The notes: generated from the sequence alone by a model not told the origin. Counted from the first letter of the stretch, positions 42,785 through 52,914 are shown. The stretch: DNA of 64,000 bases from Ruminococcus flavefaciens ATCC 19208 (GCF_000518765.1 NZ_KI912490.1:62001-126000); one strand, 5' to 3'. A program made the numbers and translations.

Positions 42785-44338
42785 TTATTCCCACTCCACA
42801 GTTCCCGGAGGCTTTGAAGTGATATCGTACACTACTCTGTTAACGTGCTCGACTTCATTGCAGAGACGGTTTGACACCTTAGCAAGTACATCATACGGAA
42901 TTCTTGCCCAGTCAGCAGTCATGAAGTCATCGGTAGTTACTGCACGGATAGCGATAAGGTGGTCGTAAGTACGGTGGTCGCCCATAACGCCTACTGTGCG
43001 GACATCGGGAAGAACTGCAAAGAACTGCTTCAGCTGTTCCTCGATGCCGCTCTTGCGTATCTCATCACGGAATACAGCGTCTGCTTCCTGTAATACCTTT
43101 ATCTTTTCCTCTGTGATCTCACCGATTATACGAACTCCAAGTCCGGGACCCGGGAACGGCTGTCTCCATACGAGGTCGTGTGGGATTCCGAGCTTTTCAC
43201 CTACAGCTCTTACCTCGTCCTTGAAGAGATCTGCAAGAGGCTCGATAGTACCTGCGAACTTTATGTCATCAGGCATTTTTACCATGTTGTGGTGAGTCTT
43301 TATAACGGCTGTACTGCCATGACCTGCCTGATTTCCTCTGCCTGACTCGATACGATCTGGATAGATAGTACCCTGTGCAAAGAAGCCGTCTGTTCCCTGC
43401 TCTCTTATCTTATCCCAGAATACATTGTAGAACTCAGTACCGATTATCTTACGCTTCTGCTCAGGGTCTGTAACGCCCTTGAGTGCAGCAAGGAACTGGT
43501 CCTTGCAGTTTACGCGGACGAAATTCATATCAAAAAGCTTTGTGAAGGTCTCTTCAACGAAGTCTCCCTCGTCCTTGCGCATAAGTCCCTGATCTACGAA
43601 AACGCAGGTGAGCTGCTTGCCCACTGCACGGCTGAGAAGTCCTGCTGCGACCGATGAATCAACACCGCCCGAAAGTCCGAGAATTACCTTTTTATCACCT
43701 ATCTGCTCGCGGAGCTTCTTGACTGTATTCTCGATGAAGTCGTCCATTACCCAGTCACCTGTGCAGCCGCAGACATTGTAGAGGAAGTTATGGAGTATCT
43801 GCTTTCCGTACTCACTGTGAGTTACCTCAGGGTGGAACTGTACAGCGTAGAGCTTTCTCTCGGGAGCTTCAAAAGCTGCACATGGACAGTCCGCAGACTT
43901 TGCAGTTACACTGAAGCCCTCGGGGAGCTGACTTACAAAATCAGTATGGCTCATCCATACAACGCTTTTTTCGGGAACGTCTCTGAATATAAGACTGTCT
44001 GTACCCTGATTTATTTCTATCTTGCCGTATTCGCTCTTTTCGCAGCTTTCGACCTTGCCGCCTAAAGTATAAGCCATTAACTGGCAGCCATAGCAAATTC
44101 CGAGGATAGGCACACCTATCTCAAATATCTCCTTTGATATATGGGGAGATGCAGGATCATACACACTGTTGGGGCCGCCTGTGAAGATGATAGCGGCAGG
44201 CTTCATAGCCTTTATCTCACTTATAGGAGTATCAAATCGTTTTATCTCGCAGTATACACCGCACTCACGTACTCTTCGTGCGATGAGCTGATTGTACTGA
44301 CCGCCGAAATCAAGAACGATACAAAGCTGGTTAGACAT
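42785..44338 (-). CDS. guaA: GMP synthase (glutamine-hydrolysing)
   Basis: 517 aa, the usual length. It converts XMP to GMP. The class I glutaminase domain (about 1-195) has the nucleophile in GICYGCQ and the His/Glu pair in [12 protein letters not shown]. The ATP-pyrophosphatase domain has [14 protein letters not shown] (about 225-238), and the C-terminal dimerisation domain ends KPPGTVEWE. The ATG at 44338 has GGAGG before it; the longer frame from 44377 has no ribosome binding site. No purine riboswitch is evident upstream. Confidence 0.97.
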   Translation of the reverse strand: MSNQLCIVLDFGGQYNQLIARRVRECGVYCEIKRFDTPISEIKAMKPAAIIFTGGPNSVYDPASPHISKEIFEIGVPILGICYGCQLMAYTLGGKVESCEKSEYGKIEINQGTDSLIFRDVPEKSVVWMSHTDFVSQLPEGFSVTAKSADCPCAAFEAPERKLYAVQFHPEVTHSEYGKQILHNFLYNVCGCTGDWVMDDFIENTVKKLREQIGDKKVILGLSGGVDSSVAAGLLSRAVGKQLTCVFVDQGLMRKDEGDFVEETFTKLFDMNFVRVNCKDQFLAALKGVTDPEQKRKIIGTEFYNVFWDKIREQGTDGFFAQGTIYPDRIESGRGNQAGHGSTAVIKTHHNMVKMPDDIKFAGTIEPLADLFKDEVRAVGEKLGIPHDLVWRQPFPGPGLGVRIIGEITEEKIKVLQEADAVFRDEIRKSGIEEQLKQFFAVLPDVRTVGVMGDHRTYDHLIAIRAVTTDDFMTADWARIPYDVLAKVSNRLCNEVEHVNRVVYDITSKPPGTVEWE

Positions 44339-44386
44339 ATTTTTCCTCCTTAACCTCCGCTTTACGGCAGCGGACACCGTATTTAC

Positions 44387-44560
44387 GTATCAAACTTTCG
44401 CATAGCAAAAGTTTGATACAGTTAAGAGTTGAGAGTTTAGAGTTATCAGTTATAAAGTTATAAAAGCAACTTATTTAAATAACATGAGTGAAGCGAACAC
44501 ATCAACTTTCAACTCTCAATTCTCAACTCTCAACTTTATGCATAGCATAAAACCATGTTT
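44387..44560. repeat. Compound inverted/direct repeat element upstream of guaA
   Basis: ATCAAACTTT and its complement flank GCATAGC near 44389-44418. TTGAGAGTT-type repeats (44424-44443) face AACTCTCAA-type repeats (44511-44536), and a second GCATAGC follows near 44540. The pieces suggest a small mobile or remnant intergenic repeat; no coding potential is seen. Confidence 0.5.
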
Positions 44561-44673
44561 TAATTATGCCATATTTCAAAGAAAATTTCAAGCCTTTCCT
44601 GCTGTTTTTTCACCGAATATAAAGCTGCTGCGGCAATTATAGTAATAATTAATAAAAAAATTATATACGCCTA

Positions 44674-44702
44674 TTGAATTTACTTGCAATTTGTGGTATA
44701 AT
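44674..44702 (+). promoter_or_regulatory. Promoter of the HD-domain gene
   Basis: TTGAAT (44674-44679) and TATAAT (44697-44702) with a 17-base spacer and extended minus-10. Confidence 0.7.
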
Positions 44703-44732
44703 ATTTATATAGTAGTGTAAGGAGTATCATAT

Positions 44733-45335
44733 ATGACACCTAAAGAAGAATTTATCTCTATATATAAAGAAAACATAAAACGCGAGGGAGCTGATAAGCT
44801 TCTGGAATACCTTGAAAAAAGCGACTTTTTTACTGCTCCCAGCAGTACACGCTTTCACGGTTCCTATGAGGGCGGTCTTGTTCAGCACAGCCTCAATGTT
44901 TATCACTGCCTTAGGGATTACCTTTCGCGTCCGCGAACAAAAGAGCTTTACGGCATGGACTATTCCGAAGAGACTATCGCTCTTGTTGCTCTGCTCCACG
45001 ATGTATGCAAGGTAAATTTCTACACAGTTGAGATGAGAAATAAAAAGAACGATGAAACAGGTCAATGGGAAAAAGTACCGTTTTACGCCATCAATGACAC
45101 TCTCCCATATGGTCACGGCGAAAAATCGGTATACATACTCTCGGGTTTTTTCTACGGTGAAAACCGTCTTACCCGTGAGGAAGCTTTTGCAATACGCTAC
45201 CACATGGGCTTTTCATTCGGGGGGACCGAGGAAAGAGGCACTATCGGCAGGGCACTTGAAATGTACCCGCTCGCTCTGGCACTGAACGTGGCTGATATGG
45301 AAGCCTCTTATTACATGGAAGGCTCAAATAAATAA
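44733..45335 (+). CDS. HD-domain phosphohydrolase
   Basis: 200 aa, cytoplasmic. The HD metal site is visible: GGLVQHSLNVYHCL (about 47-60), ALLHDVCKVNFY (about 88-99) and a later Asp in LALNVADMEASY. It resembles the HD part of YhaM-type proteins and other HD hydrolases that act on nucleotides or RNA ends; the substrate is unknown. The ATG follows AAGGAG. It precedes the GH13 gene by 18 bases, so the two form an operon. Confidence 0.82.
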   Translation: MTPKEEFISIYKENIKREGADKLLEYLEKSDFFTAPSSTRFHGSYEGGLVQHSLNVYHCLRDYLSRPRTKELYGMDYSEETIALVALLHDVCKVNFYTVEMRNKKNDETGQWEKVPFYAINDTLPYGHGEKSVYILSGFFYGENRLTREEAFAIRYHMGFSFGGTEERGTIGRALEMYPLALALNVADMEASYYMEGSNK

Positions 45336-45353
45336 ATGTAAGGAGTTTTGATT

Positions 45354-46943
45354 ATGAACTGGTATGATAACGCCATAATCTACCACATTTATCCTCTCGG
45401 ATTCTGTGGTGCGCCTAAGTTCAACGACGGCAGTGAGGATGTTGTCTATCGTCTTGACAAGGTGCTGGAATGGATACCACATTTAAAGGAGATGAACGTT
45501 GACGCAGTCTACTTCGGACCTGTTTTTGAGTCCGTCGAGCATGGTTATGACACCATTGACTACAAAAAAATAGACAGACGTCTCGGCGACAACAATTCCT
45601 TCCGCTTTATATGCGACAGACTTCACGAAAACGGTATCAGAGTTATCCTCGACGGCGTTTTCAATCATGTAGGCAGAAAGTTCCCGCAGTTCGTTGATAT
45701 ACAGGAAAAAGGACAGGCTTCACAGTACTGTGACTGGTTCCAGAACCTTAACTTCGGCGGTCCAAGTCCCTGCGGCGATCCGTTCTGGTATGAGGGATGG
45801 AACGGCCATTACAACCTCGTAAAGCTCAATCTCCGCAATGTCGGCGTTTGCGATCATATAATCGACGCTATCAATTACTGGATAGAGTCATTCGGCATTG
45901 ACGGTATCCGCTTTGACGCTGCCGACTGCCTTGACTTTGAGTTCATCAAGAGAGTACGAAGCTTCTGCAAGGGCAAAAAACCCGATTTCTGGCTCATGGG
46001 CGAAATAATCCACGGTGACTACAACCGCTGGGCTAATCCTGAGATGCTTGACACTGTTACGAACTATGAGTGCTATAAGGGACTCTGGTCATCACATAAC
46101 GATAAGAACTATTTCGAGATAGACTATTCTATCAACAGACAGTCAGGTGCTAACGGCGGTATATACCGCAATATCGACCTTTACAACTTCGTTGATAACC
46201 ATGATGTTAACCGTCTTGCAAGCACTCTCAGCAATAACGCTCACCTGCCGCTGGTATACACTCTTATGTACACCATGCCGGGTATACCGTCAATTTACTA
46301 CGGCAGCGAATACGGCATAGAAGGCAGAAAAGAAAACAACTCCGATGATAATCTCCGTCCGTGTCTGCACCTCAACGACATGGCAGAGCACGGAAATGTT
46401 TCACTTTATAATCATATCGTGAAGCTGGGACGTATCTACCGCGCTTATCCTGCTGTAAGAAACGGCAGCTATGAGCGTATGGTCATAACAAATCAGCAGC
46501 TTCTATTCAAGAAGGTGTTGGGAGATCAGACAGTATATATCGCTCTCAACCTCGCCGACCATGAGTACGACCTGAATTTCCAGACTCATCTTTCGGGACT
46601 GGTAGATGTTTTCACAGCTTCTCCCATAAGCGTTGAGAACTCAAACGCCCATGTGCGTATGGCTCCGTATTCTTCAATGATAATCGTTGCAGACGACATC
46701 GTCAATAACGAGCCAAAGCATGAAGAAGTACCTGTAGATAAAGACACAGAGATCGAGATAGGCGCTAAATACCGCCACTTCAAGGGCAATGAATATGAGC
46801 TCCTTGCAGTTGCCCGTCACACCGAAACTATGGAAGAGCTCGTTATATACAAGTCCCTCAAGGACGGCGAAGTATGGGCGCGTCCAAAGTCGATGTTCAT
46901 CGGTAAAGCAGGTGATGTCAGGCGATTCACAAAGCTTGACTGA
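45354..46943 (+). CDS. GH13 alpha-amylase-family enzyme with C-terminal DUF1653 domain
   Basis: 529 aa, no signal peptide, so intracellular. All four GH13 regions are seen: DGVFNHVG, GIRFDAADCLD (nucleophile Asp), the acid/base Glu in LMGEIIHGD and FVDNHDVNR. The domain resembles neopullulanase/cyclomaltodextrinase-type enzymes that cut maltooligosaccharides. After about residue 460 a DUF1653-like domain follows (KYRHFKGNEYELLAVARHTE, then LKDGEVWARPKSMF), usually a stand-alone protein of about 70 residues. The ATG at 45354 follows AAGGAG. Cotranscribed with the HD hydrolase. The role of the fusion is unknown. Confidence 0.92.
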   Translation: MNWYDNAIIYHIYPLGFCGAPKFNDGSEDVVYRLDKVLEWIPHLKEMNVDAVYFGPVFESVEHGYDTIDYKKIDRRLGDNNSFRFICDRLHENGIRVILDGVFNHVGRKFPQFVDIQEKGQASQYCDWFQNLNFGGPSPCGDPFWYEGWNGHYNLVKLNLRNVGVCDHIIDAINYWIESFGIDGIRFDAADCLDFEFIKRVRSFCKGKKPDFWLMGEIIHGDYNRWANPEMLDTVTNYECYKGLWSSHNDKNYFEIDYSINRQSGANGGIYRNIDLYNFVDNHDVNRLASTLSNNAHLPLVYTLMYTMPGIPSIYYGSEYGIEGRKENNSDDNLRPCLHLNDMAEHGNVSLYNHIVKLGRIYRAYPAVRNGSYERMVITNQQLLFKKVLGDQTVYIALNLADHEYDLNFQTHLSGLVDVFTASPISVENSNAHVRMAPYSSMIIVADDIVNNEPKHEEVPVDKDTEIEIGAKYRHFKGNEYELLAVARHTETMEELVIYKSLKDGEVWARPKSMFIGKAGDVRRFTKLD

Positions 46944-46996
46944 TACGAAATAAATACAGCCGCTGATGCATAACTGCGGTATGTGTATACAAATTT

Positions 46997-47024
46997 AGCC
47001 CCGAGGCTTTGTCTCGGGGCTTGA
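46997..47024. terminator. Terminator after the GH13 gene
   Basis: AGCCCCGAG (46997-47005) pairs with CTCGGGGCT (47013-47021), then T-rich sequence. It lies between convergent genes. Confidence 0.85.
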
Positions 47025-47083
47025 TTGTTTTATTGCTTATATAAATTGCAGGGAACGCCGCCTCTACAATAGGCTAACGGCTT

Positions 47084-47545
47084 TTACTTTATCCTCTTTA
47101 TCATCTCATCGTAGCATAGCTTATCACCGTTTCTGCACTCTATGCTGTGGTAGCTTACGAAGCTGTACCCTTTTCTGAGATATATTGCCTTCGCAGGAAA
47201 TGACGCATCAAGCCTTATCGTATCATACTTCTCGGCTATCTTCTCCTCTGCAAATCCGATAAGTACACCTCCATAACCTTTTCCCTGATACTCGGGCAGC
47301 ACGAACAGTCTTGTCATTTCGTTATCGGCAACTGTAACTGTTCCCACATCGCAGCCTTCATCGTTTCTCAGCAGGTAAACCCTGCCCTTGTTGATATCCC
47401 TTAAAATATTCTCATCACAGTGATGCGCAAGGAAGAACTCAACTGCTCCCACAGGATAATAATGCGGATATACAGCATTTATTGCTGAATGAGATATTTT
47501 CTTTACCGTTTCAAGATCTGACCTTTCAGCTTTATATATATCCAT
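47084..47545 (-). CDS. GNAT-family N-acetyltransferase
   Basis: 153 aa. The acetyl-CoA loop is visible as LFVLPEYQGKGYGGVLIGF (about 85-103), followed by KAIYLRKGYSFVSYHSI. The substrate is unknown. The ATG follows AGGGAAG. No functional link to the neighbours is evident. Confidence 0.85.
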   Translation of the reverse strand: MDIYKAERSDLETVKKISHSAINAVYPHYYPVGAVEFFLAHHCDENILRDINKGRVYLLRNDEGCDVGTVTVADNEMTRLFVLPEYQGKGYGGVLIGFAEEKIAEKYDTIRLDASFPAKAIYLRKGYSFVSYHSIECRNGDKLCYDEMIKRIK

Positions 47546-47684
47546 TCTTCACACTTCCCTTCATTTAACGATCATAGCCAGAATGAGCCGTACTGTCAAT
47601 GCAATATAATAAACAGGCTAAGCTCAAAATTGCACTATCTTTATAGAAATTATAAAATTATGACAAAAAAATCATAAAAAATGT

Positions 47685-47713
47685 TGATTTTTCCAGAGGT
47701 ATATGATATAATA
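47685..47713 (+). promoter_or_regulatory. Promoter of nitroreductase gene 1
   Basis: TTGATT (47685-47690) and TATAAT (47708-47713), 17-base spacer, extended minus-10. Confidence 0.75.
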
Positions 47714-47746
47714 TATGTATCTTGAAATGCTTAGGAGGAGCGTATA

Positions 47747-48274
47747 ATGAGCAAGCTTACAAAAATAATCAAGGAACGCCGAAGCGTTCGCAAATTTTCA
47801 TCATTGCTCCCGTCAAAGAACTTAATTGACGAGGTATTGGAAGCAGGTATTTACGCTGCTTCAGGCAGAGGCAAACAGGCACCTGTATTGATCTCGATCA
47901 CAAATCAGGAGCTTCGTGATACTATTGCAGAGGAAAACAGAAAGATCGGCGGCTGGGAATCAGGATTTGACCCATTTTACGGCGCACCTATAATAATTCT
48001 CGTAATTGCTCCAAAGGATATCCCTACTGCGGTATATGACGGAAGTCTCAGTATCGGAAATATGATGCTAAAGGCTCAGGAGCTCGGTCTTGGAAGCTGC
48101 TGGATACACCGTGCAAAAGAAGAAATGGAAGGTGATCTTGGCAAGGAGATACTTAATAAAGTAGGTCTCAAAGGCGATTATATCGGCATTGGTCATCTTG
48201 CACTGGGAATACCTGATGTTCCACCCGAGCCCGTTCCCGAGCGTCTGCCTGACAGAATTTTTAATATCGACTAA
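47747..48274 (+). CDS. Nitroreductase family FMN oxidoreductase
   Basis: 175 aa. RRSVRKFS near residue 11 contacts FMN. PVLISITNQELRD and the LGSCWIH stretch are usual for the family. It reduces nitro or quinone compounds with NAD(P)H; the natural substrate is unknown. GGAGG precedes the ATG. It is monocistronic with its own promoter and terminator. Another family member is at 54992-55579, of similar layout but only distantly alike. Confidence 0.9.
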   Translation: MSKLTKIIKERRSVRKFSSLLPSKNLIDEVLEAGIYAASGRGKQAPVLISITNQELRDTIAEENRKIGGWESGFDPFYGAPIIILVIAPKDIPTAVYDGSLSIGNMMLKAQELGLGSCWIHRAKEEMEGDLGKEILNKVGLKGDYIGIGHLALGIPDVPPEPVPERLPDRIFNID

Positions 48275-48281
48275 AAGCAAA

Positions 48282-48308
48282 GCGGTCCGATAAATCGGAT
48301 CGCTTTTT
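48282..48308. terminator. Terminator after nitroreductase gene 1
   Basis: GCGGTCCGA (48282-48290) pairs with TCGGATCGC (48295-48303), followed by five T. Confidence 0.88.
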
Positions 48309-48311
48309 CGT

Positions 48312-49016
48312 TTATTCAGCTTTTCTGTTACATTCAACGTCCTGTATCAGCCATTTTTCATCGTTGACCTTATAAAGTGAAAAACACATAGTAATAATAT
48401 CATCGCCCTTTTTCAGCCCGACTTCGTAGTGCTTTCCCTCAGTAACGCTGACAGGCTTCTCAACATTTTCAAAATCGAAATCAAAAGCCTGTATCGTCTG
48501 TGTTACAACAGCTCTTTCATCGTCTGAAAGCGCTTTGTTACCGCCTGTAACTTCTTTATTTATACCGCCGTAAACATAATACATATTTGCCATTTCATCG
48601 GCATATTGCAGCTCTTCCTCAGTATATCCGCCTGTCTCTTTTTCATAGTCTGTTTCATAATCAGCAGTATCCATAAGGGATACTGCCTGTTTGTAGACCA
48701 AGCCGAATATTCCCTGATCTATGGGCATGATATACTGCAATTCATCTCTTATAAAGAAAACATCTTTGAGCTGCGAAATATCCCGCTCTTTTACAGCCTT
48801 TACAAAACAGCCGACAGCATCTTCATACTTCTCGAATCCGTTAAGCTCCGTACCTTTAGCTGCATATTCCGCAGTTTCCTCCGAGCTTATAACGATATCC
48901 TCTTCCTCCTCGGAAGCTTCTGATGTTAAAATATCAGCAGTCTTTTTTTCACCGCAGCCTGCCAAAGCCATACCCATTATAAGTACAGCTGCTATTCCTG
49001 CAAATAATCTTTTCAT
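48312..49016 (-). CDS. Lipoprotein of unknown function
   Basis: 234 aa. A lipoprotein signal peptide (MKRLFAGIAAVLIMGMALAGCG, split here only by the lipobox) is followed by an acidic Glu/Ser spacer. A domain of about 180 residues (ELNGFEKYEDAVGCFVKA, then DDIITMCFSLYKVNDEKWL) resembles the small secreted DUF4878/NTF2-like folds, but I cannot assign it firmly. It ends in a region that may share the terminator at 48282-48308 with the convergent nitroreductase. Confidence 0.75.
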   Translation of the reverse strand: MKRLFAGIAAVLIMGMALAGCGEKKTADILTSEASEEEEDIVISSEETAEYAAKGTELNGFEKYEDAVGCFVKAVKERDISQLKDVFFIRDELQYIMPIDQGIFGLVYKQAVSLMDTADYETDYEKETGGYTEEELQYADEMANMYYVYGGINKEVTGGNKALSDDERAVVTQTIQAFDFDFENVEKPVSVTEGKHYEVGLKKGDDIITMCFSLYKVNDEKWLIQDVECNRKAE

Positions 49017-49078
49017 TCTTATCTTTCCTGATCCTTATATATTATTACAGGAATAAGTGATCCCTTTCCCCTCGGATC

Positions 49079-49870
49079 TTACTTCTTTTTCAATATAGCT
49101 ATCGCAGCATAATGCAGCACATCAAACTCTTCGGGAGCTGTAAGTGCAAGAAGCGCTCTGTGTTCGCGCTCCCACGCAGCTATCTCAGCCTCGGGAAGTG
49201 AAGCGCCGATACCGCGGCAGGTCTTCATTCTTCCGTTCCAGCTCTCCCGTGTAAAATGCACATTAAGGTCAAAGCCTGCTCTGTAAACTACGTCAAAGGA
49301 CTCAAGCATCTCATCGGATATATGAACAGGTTCACGCTCCCAGCCTCCTCCTGTCCAACCAGGGTTATACTCCAGAACGAGCTTTTCACTCAGCCCTGCT
49401 ATCCTGTCCTCGTTAGGGAGCCATGCCATCTGCATCACCACAAGTCTGCCGTCTTTTTTCAGCATTTTTGCAAGCCTTGGTGCAAGCTCCTTTGTGTCAA
49501 AATACCAGAAGCACTGACAAGCAGTTATAATATCAAAGCTTTCATCAGGAAAATCATTTTCCTCAGCAGATACTACCTGAAAATCAATATCCATCTTATT
49601 GGCACTTGCAAGAAGCCTTGCCTGAGCTATCTGGTTTTCCGAGATATCAGTGCCCGTCCATTCAGCTCCGTACTGATACATATTACGCGGTATAACGCCC
49701 GTTCCTGTACCGAGGTCAAGGCATTTCTGTCCGCTTACGCCAATGCCGCAGTCAACGAGCTTTTTATAAAATTCCTTTGGATAAATGTCGCGGTATTTGG
49801 CATATCCTTTTGATGTTTTACCAAAGTCGAATGCCTTTCCGCCGTCGATCTCTTTATTCTTTATCTCCAT
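49079..49870 (-). CDS. SAM-dependent methyltransferase (class I)
   Basis: 263 aa. The Rossmann SAM site is LDLGTGTGVIPRNM (about 46-59), followed by WTGTDISENQI and DIITACQCFWYFD. The substrate is unknown; it resembles small-molecule methyltransferases of the UbiE/Methyltransf_11 type. The ATG follows AAAGGAG. Confidence 0.88.
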   Translation of the reverse strand: MEIKNKEIDGGKAFDFGKTSKGYAKYRDIYPKEFYKKLVDCGIGVSGQKCLDLGTGTGVIPRNMYQYGAEWTGTDISENQIAQARLLASANKMDIDFQVVSAEENDFPDESFDIITACQCFWYFDTKELAPRLAKMLKKDGRLVVMQMAWLPNEDRIAGLSEKLVLEYNPGWTGGGWEREPVHISDEMLESFDVVYRAGFDLNVHFTRESWNGRMKTCRGIGASLPEAEIAAWEREHRALLALTAPEEFDVLHYAAIAILKKK

Positions 49871-50102
49871 AATGCTATCTCCTTTTATATCTGAAACCTG
49901 AAGCTGTTACAACTACAAAAATCTCATCATAGATCACAGTACAAACATATCATGCGGTCAGCAAACCTCAGCTTATTCCCATTATGAGAAGTATACCCCC
50001 TGTTATCTATTAAACTTTATAATACCAGTTTTCTTACGATTTGTCAAGTACATAGCCATATTCAAAAAAAGCTGCATGAAAAGTCATGCAGCTCATTTAG
50101 TA

Positions 50103-52859
50103 TTATTGTACCATAGGATCAAGTGAAGAAATCTTATTGAGCAGGAATTCCTGTATCCTCAGCGCATCGTTTGAGGTTATTCCCTTGCTGCTTATATCCA
50201 CATCAGCATTAGCTTTACCCTGAGCTGTGATAGCTGATGCCTCTGTACCGCCTTCACTGTACTTGTTAGGATTTGCGAGGCTCTGCATGATTAGAACGAT
50301 ATCGGACATATCTACATCGCCGTCGCAGTTTGCATCGCCCCATACAGTTACAGTAACACCGCCGTTTGTAGTTGTAGTCACAGGCTCTGTAGTTGTAACA
50401 GTCGTTGTTGTGGTTGAAGTAGTTGTCTCTGTGGTGGTCGTTGTAGTCGTGGTAGTGGTAGTAGTGGTTGTAGTAGTTGTTGTAACTACCTCAGGCTCCT
50501 TTACGAAAACAGTGTAGTTTATAACGTTTCCTGTCATTCCGTTTGTGCCGAGGACTACCTTCTGACCTGCTTCAACCTCCTTTTTGTAAGCCACGAAATT
50601 AACTCCGTTGCTTGAGCTTGCAGTAAGGTCTGTCCTTGTATAGCCGCTGAGCCATGAAGGGACGAGGTTTGCCTCTTCCTCACGGGTATCAACAAGGACG
50701 TATACTTCACACTTGTCACCTGTTGTGAACTCAGCAAGGTCAGCATCTGTATTCTTTGAATTGCAGGCTGTCATTATGTACTCACTGTTCTGGAACTGTG
50801 ATGCAAGTGAAGTATAAGTAAAGTCTCTGTCACCGTAGATAACACCGCCTGTGGTATTAGACTCCATAAGCTTCCATGCGCCCGAGTTAGCACTGTCCTT
50901 AACGAGGAAATTCTTCACAAGCTTGCCGTTTACAGGCTCGGGAGGAGTATTATTCAGCTTGACGTTAGGTCTTGCAGGGAGCGGAGCCTCTGTGCCAAGA
51001 TAGAAACTTGTGTGCGGAGGCTGATTGTATGATGACTGCTGACAGCCGCACTGCATACGGTACTGCATATCGTGCATGAGAGTTGTTATGCGGTACTTTG
51101 TCTCGGTATTTGTACACCATACGCGGAGCTTTGTATTATCCTCAGTTCTCAGGATAAGCTCCTCACGCCAGTCGCCGAAGAGGTCTGCTGTAAGACAAGG
51201 AACTGCCTTTGTGCCGTTATTTGAAGCACAGCCATTAGCTGTAAATATTGCAGGATAGTTGTTTATTGCCGCACCATCGGTAATGGTGATATCGTCAAGA
51301 AGCTCACGCTCTAAGTCGCCATCCCAGTGGATAAGGAAGTTTGTGGCAGGCCATTTGTTGCCTATCTGCTTGCCTGACACATCATATACTGCATTAGCAG
51401 GTCTTGAGCCCCAGAACTCAGCGCCGCTGTTGCCTGCAACGATATTGTCAGCGCAGCAGCGTCCTGTATCCTTATCGCCGTCGTAGTGCCAGATTATCTG
51501 ACCGTTTCTGCCGTCAACAAGTGAGATACCGTAATTGCCGTCCTCATGGCAGATGAAAACCTCTATTCCCTCATGATTGGGGTCAAGGTCGCCTACGTGC
51601 ATAGCGTCACCGTGCTTCTGCTTGGTAGACCAGAGCAGCTTTCCGTTGTCGTCGATACAGCAGGCGCCCATGCAGACCTCCTGTCTGCCGTCGTTATCGA
51701 AGTCTGCGACCATTACGTTGTGGTTTCCGCAGCCGTAAGCAGGATCGCTTGTATTGAATCCCGTATCAAATACCCACTTCTTTGACAGTTTGCCGTTTAC
51801 AACGTCAACAGCCGAAAGGGTAAGTCTTGTATAGTAGCCTCTGCCGTAGATGACAGAGGGGTGAACTCCGTCAAGATAAGCAATAGCGCAGTTGTAACGC
51901 TCGCAGCGGTTTCCGTAGTTGTCGCCCCATGTGGACTTGGCGGTATTGCTTGTAGCATCACCTCTCGGTACAGGAAAATCGATAGTATCGAGAGCTGCAC
52001 CTGTTGCGCCTTCAAAGAGGGTCATATACTCGGGACCTGTAAGGATAGTACCCGAGCTGTTTACATAATTGGCATTTGCGTTGCCTATTACCTTGCCCTT
52101 GCCGTCAACAGTACCGTCGCAGGTCTTTGTGATGAGCTCTGCCTTGCCGTCGCAGTCAAAGTCAGCAACAGCCATCTGTGTATAGTGCTGACCTGCACGG
52201 ATATTCTTTCCCATGTCTATACGCCACAGCTTCTTGCCCGTAAGGGTATAGCAGTCGATATACACATTTCCGGTAAAGCCCTGTATGCCCTTGTCGGGAT
52301 TGTGCGTCTGGGAGTTATCCTTTGAGTTTGAAGGATCCCACTTTACAAATATCTCATACTGACCGTCACCGTCAACGTCGCCTGCACAGCAGTCATTGGG
52401 CGAATAGGTGTAGGCTTCACCGTTGATAGTTCCGCCTCTCGGAACATCAAGAGGTATATCGAAGTAATTGCTGCCCGATGTGAAGCGGCAGTCCTCGGAA
52501 TTGACCACATTGCCGTTCACGAGAGTGTCAACACGGTACTTCGAGCTTGAATTTCCGCTTGCGTCCCAGTAGTTGGTAGGATCGCCTGCCTTGCTTGTGT
52601 AGATGAGAGTATCATCACGGAAGAGCCGGAACTCTGCATTGTCATTATCGTTGGCATTAAAACGCCAGCTTATGAACATACCGTTGCCCGATTTTATAGC
52701 GTAGATGCCGCGGTCAAGGTACTCCATGATAGCCGAACCGTTTCCGCCGTTTCCGTAGGCTGCATCAGCTTTGAGAGGTGTGCCGATACTAAGGTTCGAG
52801 CTTACAGCCACTGCCAGAGAGGCAGCAGCGGCTGCAATTTTCTTTAATTTAAAATTCAT
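50103..52859 (-). CDS. Cellulosomal rhamnogalacturonan lyase (PL11) with dockerin
   Basis: 918 aa, secreted (signal about 1-33). The PL11 beta-propeller (about 38-640) is rich in Ca-binding loops such as DVDGDGQYEIF, DFDCDGKAELITK, DFDNDGRQEV and DLFGDWREELILR. It cleaves rhamnogalacturonan I by beta-elimination. A second module of about 140 residues (KNFLVKD, PSWLSGYTRTD, INYTVFVKEP) follows, then a poly-Thr linker and a C-terminal dockerin (about 845-918, WGDANCDGDVDMSDIVLIMQ, ANPNKY, then ITSNDALRIQEFLL). The start has GGGGG upstream. Its dockerin is of the same class as those at 6266 and 60277. Confidence 0.94.
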   Translation of the reverse strand: MNFKLKKIAAAAASLAVAVSSNLSIGTPLKADAAYGNGGNGSAIMEYLDRGIYAIKSGNGMFISWRFNANDNDNAEFRLFRDDTLIYTSKAGDPTNYWDASGNSSSKYRVDTLVNGNVVNSEDCRFTSGSNYFDIPLDVPRGGTINGEAYTYSPNDCCAGDVDGDGQYEIFVKWDPSNSKDNSQTHNPDKGIQGFTGNVYIDCYTLTGKKLWRIDMGKNIRAGQHYTQMAVADFDCDGKAELITKTCDGTVDGKGKVIGNANANYVNSSGTILTGPEYMTLFEGATGAALDTIDFPVPRGDATSNTAKSTWGDNYGNRCERYNCAIAYLDGVHPSVIYGRGYYTRLTLSAVDVVNGKLSKKWVFDTGFNTSDPAYGCGNHNVMVADFDNDGRQEVCMGACCIDDNGKLLWSTKQKHGDAMHVGDLDPNHEGIEVFICHEDGNYGISLVDGRNGQIIWHYDGDKDTGRCCADNIVAGNSGAEFWGSRPANAVYDVSGKQIGNKWPATNFLIHWDGDLERELLDDITITDGAAINNYPAIFTANGCASNNGTKAVPCLTADLFGDWREELILRTEDNTKLRVWCTNTETKYRITTLMHDMQYRMQCGCQQSSYNQPPHTSFYLGTEAPLPARPNVKLNNTPPEPVNGKLVKNFLVKDSANSGAWKLMESNTTGGVIYGDRDFTYTSLASQFQNSEYIMTACNSKNTDADLAEFTTGDKCEVYVLVDTREEEANLVPSWLSGYTRTDLTASSSNGVNFVAYKKEVEAGQKVVLGTNGMTGNVINYTVFVKEPEVVTTTTTTTTTTTTTTTTTTETTTSTTTTTVTTTEPVTTTTNGGVTVTVWGDANCDGDVDMSDIVLIMQSLANPNKYSEGGTEASAITAQGKANADVDISSKGITSNDALRIQEFLLNKISSLDPMVQ
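50390..50495 (-). repeat. Threonine-codon repeat tract in the PL11 gene
   Basis: ACN codon repeats encode the linker ahead of the dockerin. Confidence 0.85.
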
Positions 52860-52889
52860 TGATTATTCCCCCAATGATTTATATTTTTT

Positions 52890-52902
52890 GGACATAATGT
52901 CC
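52890..52902. promoter_or_regulatory. Palindrome in the PL11 leader
   Basis: GGACATAATGTCC lies just after the predicted transcription start, the same position as the palindrome in the GH9/GH16 leader. Confidence 0.45.
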
Positions 52903-52914
52903 CGCGTCAATACT

